Positions 59,015 through 64,000 of a stretch of 64,000 nucleotides of DNA are shown here, in pieces (position 1 is the first letter of the stretch; every line of letters starts with the position of its first letter). The notes under the pieces were generated by a model that worked only from the letters and a program-made list of their open reading frames with translations, made no database searches and was not told the origin of the DNA. Position numbers and translations under genes: made by a program. Origin of the DNA: Bin87 sp034421995 (GTDB lineage Bacteria; Chloroflexota; Dehalococcoidia; Lucifugimonadales; UBA3495); assembly GCA_034421995.1 (NCBI GenBank), contig DAOUJY010000006.1:1-64000 (forward strand). The letters are read 5' to 3'.

Positions 59015-59308
59015 TCAGTCCGTAGAGGCTATCTCAAAGTGCTTCACCCAGTATTCTCCGCGGTAAAGGTGCTCGACTTCACGGGCGATGTTGGCCCTGA
59101 ACTCGCTGGTCTCATAGGCGCGGAGGTCGCCGAGGGTCTCCCACACGCTGACGCTGATCCCCTCGTCGGGGTCCTCGGTGCTGCGTATGAGCTGCCGTTC
59201 CTTTAGACCCTTGGGGGCCGTGCCGGTGGCGACACGCTCATGGTAATGCCGCTCGAATTCTTCCCAAGAGCCGGCGCGGAGCTTGCCCCAGACCATTCTG
59301 ATGAACAT
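59015..59308 (-). CDS. ABM-like small protein (dimeric alpha/beta barrel)
   Basis: 97 aa with CAAAGGAGGCAACAC upstream. MFIRMVWGKLRAGSWEEFER HY, ISVSVWETLGDLRAYETSEF RANI and a C-terminal YWVKHFEIASTD match the antibiotic biosynthesis monooxygenase / NIPSNAP-type fold. Reaction unknown. Confidence 0.75.
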   Translation of the reverse strand: MFIRMVWGKLRAGSWEEFERHYHERVATGTAPKGLKERQLIRSTEDPDEGISVSVWETLGDLRAYETSEFRANIAREVEHLYRGEYWVKHFEIASTD

Positions 59309-59365
59309 ACAGGTGTTGCCTCCTTTGTTGGCGACCGACCATTGGCGGCCGGCATCGAATGCGAA

Positions 59366-60055
59366 TTAGTGCTCCAAGTCGCCCGCAGCATGGGCGATAA
59401 TTTGAGCTGCGGTATCATTGCTCATGTGCCCCATGTCCAACATCATGTGATACAGAGTAGGTTCGTGGGGCGAGACCTTGAAGAATTTCTGGAAGAACTT
59501 GACCCTGGCTTCTTCCAGATCTTCGAGGTACGCGCGGGCATGGGATTCGTCCAGATGTTCACGTTCCATGATTGTAGAGACACGCTTGGACATCGGGGCC
59601 AGCATTCCTATATGCAGGACGCCGGGGGTGTCTCCCAAGATGACGTTGGCGCCACGGCCGATGATGACGACATGGCCGGCTTGCGCCAGGTTGCGAACCA
59701 CTTCTCGGGTTGTCTCCATGAATACCTGGTCATTCACCCGCTGGACACGGGAGGACGACTCCCCAGCGAGTTCGTGATAGGTTTCCGGCAGGGTTTCAAT
59801 CCCGACTCCCAGATCGTAATCTCCGGACACGGCTGCCCTTTCCAGCACCCGACCCAGCAGCGTGGTGACCCGGTCACCGAAACGCTCCACCCGCTGTTCT
59901 TTAGCGATCAAGTTGGAAACGGGTGAACCGATGATGCGTGCCGCCTCCGCAAAAACCATGCGGTCAACGTAGTTGAGGTGCAGGTCTTGGGCGACCTGCT
60001 GTCCTACGGCAATGGAGCCGGCCCCGATCGGTCCGTTAATCGTGATTACGGGCAT
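59366..60055 (-). CDS. Cytidylate kinase-like protein (Cytidylate_kin2 type)
   Basis: 229 aa with GAGGAGAGGTGGG upstream. N-terminal nucleotide loop MPVITINGPIGAGSIAVGQQ, then the cytidylate-kinase-like body (LNYVDRMVFAEAARIIG, VVRNLAQAGHVVIIGRGANV ILGDTPGVLHIGMLAP, ARAYLEDLEEARVKFFQKFF KVS). The loop lacks a P-loop Lys, as is common in this family. Whether it phosphorylates CMP is not established. Confidence 0.82.
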   Translation of the reverse strand: MPVITINGPIGAGSIAVGQQVAQDLHLNYVDRMVFAEAARIIGSPVSNLIAKEQRVERFGDRVTTLLGRVLERAAVSGDYDLGVGIETLPETYHELAGESSSRVQRVNDQVFMETTREVVRNLAQAGHVVIIGRGANVILGDTPGVLHIGMLAPMSKRVSTIMEREHLDESHARAYLEDLEEARVKFFQKFFKVSPHEPTLYHMMLDMGHMSNDTAAQIIAHAAGDLEH

Positions 60056-60195
60056 CCCACCTCTCCTCGTTTATACGTCCAAAGGGGTATTATTTCCCAC
60101 TGCCATAACACTGAAATGATAACATAGATTGCGGTGTGGACGGCCATTCAGGAGTTTGGAGACCGGCATTTCCGGGTCTCGGAACCTGATAGGGA

Positions 60196-60222
60196 ACAAA
60201 AGGGCAGGCGAAACGCCTGCCC
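60196..60222 (-). terminator. Rho-independent terminator of pnp
   Basis: Downstream of pnp on the minus strand: GGGCAGGCG - TTT - CGCCTGCCC (60222-60202) followed by TTTTGTT. A 9-bp GC stem plus T-run, 34 bp after the stop codon. Confidence 0.8.
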
Positions 60223-60255
60223 CGAATTGGTCGTTTTGTTAGCTAGGCGCCGACA

Positions 60256-62802
60256 CTAGCGTCGCGCCCCGCCGCCGCCCAAGAAGCGCCGATCTGCCGG
60301 ATTGCGGCCCCCACTCCCACCGGTAGAACGGCCTGGGGGCCGGCGTGGCCCGCGGTCCCGGTCGTTAGAGTCGCTTCCCAGCATCGAGTTTCGATCACGT
60401 CCCGGCTCCCGCTCGCGGCCACCGCCGTAGTTGCCCCGTCCGCCTCCATAGTTGCCACGACCAGATCCGGATCCAGAACCGGTGCGGTCTCGCCCACCGC
60501 CGTATCCTCCCCGGTCCCGGCCCCCTCGGTCGCGGTCCCGGTCGAAACCACCACCTCGCGAACCACCGCGTCCGCGATCCCGATCTCCTCCGTATCCGCC
60601 TCTTGCCGGGCCCCGGTCACGATCAAACCCGCCCCGTGGCCCGCGGTCTCGATCACCTTGATTGCTCCGTTGCGAGAAACCCGCTGGAGGCTCGGCGTCG
60701 CCCATCAAAGCGCGGCGGGAGAGATTGATTCGCCCCATATGGTCAATCTCGTGGATCATTACGGTGATTTCCTGTCCGATGTCCACGTTTTCGTAGGCCA
60801 AGTCTCCCAAATCTTCGTTGCGGACCAAGCCGTCCTTGCCGCCCGGGGTCAGCTCTACGAAGACCCCAAAGTTGGTGGTGCGCGTGATCTTGCCCGTAAT
60901 GATGTCGCCCACTTCCGGGTCCCGAGTGAGGCCGTCAACCCGACTGCGAGCCAACTCGATCATGGACTGATCGTTGGAGGAGATGATGACGGCGCCATCG
61001 TCTGCCACGTCAATGCCGCAGCCGGTTTCCTCCTGGATCGCCCGGATCACCCGCCCGCCGGGGCCGATCAAGGCGCCAATCTTCTCGACGGGGATTTGCA
61101 TCCGCACCAGCTTGGGCGCGTATCGGCTCATTTGCGCTCGCGGTTCCGAGATGGCTTCGGCCATACGGTCCAGGATGTGAAGGCGACCCACTCGCGCCTG
61201 CTCCAGGGCCTCGCTGAGCAGTTCCTGGGTAAGGCCGTCGATCTTGACGTCCATCTGCAGAGCATTGATGCCGCGCTCGGTGCCCGCAACTTTGAAATCC
61301 ATATCGCCCAGGAAGTCCTCAATCCCCTGGATGTCGCTGAGGACGGCGTATGCATCACTGGCGCCATCGGTAATGAGGCCCATTGCGATACCGGCCACCG
61401 GTGCAACCAAGGGAACTCCGGCGTCCATCAATGCCATGGAAGACCCACAGACGCTGCCCATGGAAGTGGATCCATTAGAAGCCAGCACTTCACTGACCAC
61501 GCGGACGGTGTAGGGAAATTCTTCTTCGGGCGGCATGGCCGCCATGATCGCCCGTTCCGCCAGGGCGCCGTGGCCGATCTCCCGTCGGCCGGGCGAACCG
61601 ACCCGTCTGGCTTCGCCGACGCTGTACGGCGGGAAGTTGTAGTGGTGCATGAACTGCTTGGTATTGTCCGGGCCGACCGTGTCCAGCGTCTGTTTCATCG
61701 ACAACGAGGCGAGGGTCGCCACCGACAGCACCTGAGTTTGACCCCGGGTGAACAGCCCGCTGCCGTGGGCGCGAGGCAGCTCGCCCACACTACAGGTAAT
61801 GGGTCGGATTTCGTCCGTTCGCCGACCATCCGGGCGGACGTTTTTGTCCAGGATGCGGCCCCGAACTTCCTTCTTCACCAGGTTCTTGAACGACTCGGCG
61901 ATCTCAGGGGCCGAGTAGTCGTCAGCCAGTTGCGCGGCAACCTCAGTTTCCACTGCGTCCAGGCCCGCGTCTCGTTCGCTCTTGAAGGAGTTTTGCTCAA
62001 GGATCTCGACGATCCGCCCATTGACCAGGGCATCAACCTTGTTTTGGCGTGTTTCCGCAGATTCGTAGTCGAAATGCACTTCCGTCTTTTCGGCTCCTCG
62101 TTCTGCCACCAATCGGTCAATCAGGTCGATGGTCTGCGCGTTGCTCTCATGGGCCAGGCGGATCCCTTCCAGGATGATTTCTTCGGACACCTCAACCGAC
62201 CCGGACTCTACCATCATGATGGCGTGACGGTTGCTTGCTACAACCATGTTGAGCAGGGCGGAGTTGGCGTCCTTGAAGCTGGGATTAATCCGGTAATCAT
62301 TTCCATCCCAAGTAACCCGGCAGGCCCCAATGGGGCCGTCGAAGGGGATCTGGCTGATGGAGAGAGCGGCAGAAGCCGCGACCATGCCCAGAGTCTCGGG
62401 AGGATGGTTTTCGTCCACGGAGAGAACCGTGATGATGACCTGTATTTCGTTGTGGAGTCCCTTGGGGAACAGCGGACGTATGCTGCGGTCGGTCAGGCGG
62501 GCGGAAAGAATGGCCTCGGTTCCGGGGCGTCCTTCGCGGCGGAAGAAACTGCCGGGGATCTTGCCGACGGCGTAGAGGCGTTCTTCGAATTCCACCGTCA
62601 GGGGGAGGAAGTCGATACCTTCGCGGGCCTGTTCCGACATGACGGCAGTGGCCAGCAGAATGGTCTCGCCGCAGGTGATGGTTACGGAACCGTGGGCCTG
62701 CTGCGCCCAGCGTCCCGTTTCCAGGGTAATGGGATGTCCGCCAATCTCCCCGTCGATGGCAAAGGGGTTCATCAGTTCGCTTGCGGCGTCAGTAGTTGTC
62801 AT
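60256..62802 (-). CDS. pnp: Polyribonucleotide nucleotidyltransferase (PNPase) with Arg/Gly-rich tail
   Basis: 848 aa from the ATG at 62802; the frame extends to 62853. Phosphorolytic 3'-5' exoribonuclease and degradosome-type enzyme. Two RNase PH domains (about 10-220 and 315-540; FDFLPLTVEFEERLYAVGKI PGSF, VRPDGRRTDEIRPITC, SNGSTSMGSVCGSSMALMD), a KH domain with IGALIGPGGRVIRAIQEETG, and an S1 domain (GDIITGKITRTTNFGVFVEL). The last ~125 residues are an unusual RGG/DRDRG-rich low-complexity tail, probably RNA-binding. It follows rpsO. Confidence 0.96.
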   Translation of the reverse strand: MTTTDAASELMNPFAIDGEIGGHPITLETGRWAQQAHGSVTITCGETILLATAVMSEQAREGIDFLPLTVEFEERLYAVGKIPGSFFRREGRPGTEAILSARLTDRSIRPLFPKGLHNEIQVIITVLSVDENHPPETLGMVAASAALSISQIPFDGPIGACRVTWDGNDYRINPSFKDANSALLNMVVASNRHAIMMVESGSVEVSEEIILEGIRLAHESNAQTIDLIDRLVAERGAEKTEVHFDYESAETRQNKVDALVNGRIVEILEQNSFKSERDAGLDAVETEVAAQLADDYSAPEIAESFKNLVKKEVRGRILDKNVRPDGRRTDEIRPITCSVGELPRAHGSGLFTRGQTQVLSVATLASLSMKQTLDTVGPDNTKQFMHHYNFPPYSVGEARRVGSPGRREIGHGALAERAIMAAMPPEEEFPYTVRVVSEVLASNGSTSMGSVCGSSMALMDAGVPLVAPVAGIAMGLITDGASDAYAVLSDIQGIEDFLGDMDFKVAGTERGINALQMDVKIDGLTQELLSEALEQARVGRLHILDRMAEAISEPRAQMSRYAPKLVRMQIPVEKIGALIGPGGRVIRAIQEETGCGIDVADDGAVIISSNDQSMIELARSRVDGLTRDPEVGDIITGKITRTTNFGVFVELTPGGKDGLVRNEDLGDLAYENVDIGQEITVMIHEIDHMGRINLSRRALMGDAEPPAGFSQRSNQGDRDRGPRGGFDRDRGPARGGYGGDRDRGRGGSRGGGFDRDRDRGGRDRGGYGGGRDRTGSGSGSGRGNYGGGRGNYGGGREREPGRDRNSMLGSDSNDRDRGPRRPPGRSTGGSGGRNPADRRFLGGGGARR

Positions 62803-63000
62803 AACAGTAAATTCTTCTACCTCTTCTTCCTTTCGTGTTGCTGCCCACCGCACTTGTTCATCCAGCGGCCGGCTTTCAGCGGGGCGTTAGTTGCGGCCAG
62901 TTCGCTGACGCGCGGCTGCAACAATGGCGAAGGCTGCCACCCGCCCGACTCGGCATCACGGGCGCGCCGTAAAGCCGGGTGATTTCAGGCGCGTTGCCGT

Positions 63001-63267
63001 TTAGCGACGCAGGCCGAGCCGATTGATCAGGCGCTGATAGCGTCCAACATCTTCCCGGCTCAAGTAATTGAGCAGCCGGCGTCGTTTTGACACCATGGTC
63101 ACAAGACCGCGACGGGAATGAACGTCCTTCCGATGGGTCCGAAGATGGTCCGTGACCTGCCTGATGCGCTCGGTCAGCATCGCGACCTGCAGCTCAGTGG
63201 AGCCGGTGTCCGTTTCGTGGGTACGATATTCCTTGATGATTGTCTGCTTGACGTCCGCGTCCAACAT
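63001..63267 (-). CDS. rpsO: 30S ribosomal protein S15
   Basis: 88 aa from the ATG at 63267, the normal S15 length; AGGAAAGG lies upstream. Family motifs: IIKEYRTHETDTGSTELQVA MLTERI, HLRTHRKDVHSRRGLVTMVS KRRRLLNYL, RYQRLINRLGLRR. It binds 16S rRNA in the central domain. rpsO directly before pnp is the classic order, often with autoregulation. Confidence 0.97.
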   Translation of the reverse strand: MLDADVKQTIIKEYRTHETDTGSTELQVAMLTERIRQVTDHLRTHRKDVHSRRGLVTMVSKRRRLLNYLSREDVGRYQRLINRLGLRR

Positions 63268-63434
63268 CAGTCGTTTTAACCTTTCCTTTCCATTCAGTTT
63301 TGTGTCGTCTTTCTCTTTCGCGTAACAGGTTAACACGTGTTAGGAAAATAGGCAACTGAACGCGTTAACGTTTTGCTTTGAAACGACCGGAACTTGGTCA
63401 TGATTTTTCTGGAGGTTCGACGGGGTGGCTGCGC

Positions 63435-63440
63435 TATAAT
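63435..63440 (+). promoter_or_regulatory. TATAAT -10-like hexamer before TolB-like gene
   Basis: Exact TATAAT 53 bp before the ATG at 63493; no good -35 at normal spacing. Confidence 0.35.
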
Positions 63441-63492
63441 CCTACCGTAATATGCCAACCAATGGGTTGGTTCGATGTAGGGGCAAAAGAAC

Positions 63493-64000
63493 ATGCTGTT
63501 TGCCGTAATCCGTTCTATGCCCATTCTGTTGTTGCCAGTCCTGGCCGCGGGTTTATCCGGGTGCTTTCTAGGCAATTGGTTTGGGAGCGACTTGCCAGCG
63601 GTTGCCTACGGCGTGTGGGACGGCGACGGCGGTCAGATCTGGGTACGGGAACCCCAAGGCGACGACCCGGTCCGGGTATCGGCCAGAAAGGCTGATGCGA
63701 ATTTCCCGCGTTGGTCACCTGGGCAGCGCTACCTGGCTTGGGTCTCTCGTGGCGCAACAACGGAGTTGATGATCTACGACGCCGAGACCGGCGAGACCGA
63801 CGCGATAGTTTCCGGGGTTGCGGAAACGCAACCGCCGATCTGGGCGCCTGGATCCGACCGAATTGCTTACGTATCCGAGGCAGACGGCGACCCTGATATT
63901 TTCATGGTGGAACTATCCGGCGGGCAAAAGACCCGTTTGACGTTCAACCCCGCGCGTGAGCAAATCGGCGACTGGTCGCCGGACGGTGAATGGCTAGTGT
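63493..64000 (+). CDS. TolB-like beta-propeller lipoprotein (partial, runs off the window)
   Basis: 169 complete codons are visible and the frame is still open at the right edge. MLFAVIRSMPILLLPVLAAG L then lipobox GLSGC predicts a lipoprotein. TolB/PD40-type repeats follow: ANFPRWSPGQRYLAWVSRG, QPPIWAPGSDRIAYVSEADG DPDI, IGDWSPDGEWLV. Similar proteins are extracytoplasmic propellers of varied function. Start supported by a TATAAT upstream; ribosome binding site not strong. Confidence 0.75.
   Translation, partial: MLFAVIRSMPILLLPVLAAGLSGCFLGNWFGSDLPAVAYGVWDGDGGQIWVREPQGDDPVRVSARKADANFPRWSPGQRYLAWVSRGATTELMIYDAETGETDAIVSGVAETQPPIWAPGSDRIAYVSEADGDPDIFMVELSGGQKTRLTFNPAREQIGDWSPDGEWLV

Noticed and set aside
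59366..60055. Missing P-loop Lys in the cytidylate-kinase-like protein as an anomaly
   Set aside because: Members of this subfamily commonly lack that Lys, so it is not unusual.
60658..62982. 774-codon ORF antisense to pnp
   Set aside because: Shadow of PNPase, a strongly conserved gene with normal start and operon context.
1..64000. tRNA, rRNA or riboswitch genes
   Set aside because: No sequence with the expected cloverleaf or known aptamer pattern was recognised by eye; a covariance-model scan would be decisive.

Overview
The window looks like chromosome from a GC-rich, free-living bacterium, most likely a Chloroflexota of the Dehalococcoidia/SAR202 type. This is inference: three luciferase-like (F420/FMN-type) oxidoreductases, scattered catabolic genes (crotonase, MmgE/PrpD, CMD, FAH, SMP-30, GlcG-like), Pro/Thr/Ala-rich lipoproteins with a 'TIVAAV' juxtamembrane segment, many small toxin-antitoxin-like pairs and GC-rich palindromic intergenic repeats. 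No rRNA or tRNA gene was recognised. Most genes have clear AGGAG-type ribosome binding sites.

Layout. 0-9.3 kb: end of an unknown gene, a secreted three-repeat/Fn3 protein followed by two tiny overlapping ORFs, a penicillin-acylase-family Ntn hydrolase, two small membrane proteins, then minus-strand metabolic and housekeeping genes (LLM oxidoreductase, pncC-like, tlyA-like, crotonase). 9.3-12.5 kb: a coiled-coil protein with an internal 11/14-residue repeat mosaic, and a two-gene XRE-ImmA/IrrE module. 12.6-20.5 kb: a long minus-strand run of envelope genes (RDD, LppX-like lipoprotein, a three-segment membrane protein, a lipoprotein, a large LRR lipoprotein, a membrane-anchored vWA protein). 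Two decayed gene ends lie between them, so this cluster is duplicating and losing genes. 20.5-24.2 kb: mostly non-coding, with one IS transposase, short CRISPR-like repeat relics on both sides of it and a second IS-end fragment.

24.3-34.8 kb: two tandem copies of a solute-binding protein + two-permease peptide/nickel ABC operon, both without ATPase genes. Three 119-aa retropepsin-like proteases follow in two places. The first dppC 3' end is present twice as ~50-bp direct repeats around a ~745-bp insert. 34.9-49.9 kb: SMP-30 lactonase, BNR propeller, DUF4234-like membrane protein, FAH hydrolase, MNT-HEPN pair, PH-like membrane protein, argD-like, DUF433/DUF5615 halves separated by another gene, argG, nitroreductase, class I aminotransferase, Uma2 nuclease, LLM oxidoreductase. 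50-60 kb: thioredoxin-like lipoprotein, SDR, MmgE/PrpD, VapBC-type pair, HPP gene with an apparent frameshift, degenerate alpha/beta hydrolase, double CMD protein, LLM oxidoreductase, GlcG-like protein, ABM-like protein, cytidylate-kinase-like protein. 60.2-63.3 kb: the classic rpsO-pnp order; PNPase carries a long Arg/Gly tail and a good terminator. The window ends inside a TolB-like lipoprotein gene.

Functionally the window combines peptide/oligomer uptake, oxidative and hydrolytic catabolism of organic molecules, and a surface-protein cluster, with toxin-antitoxin-like pairs between them. The most unusual items are the decaying surface-protein cassette (14-20 kb) and the att-like insert at the dppC 3' end (28.2-29.05 kb).
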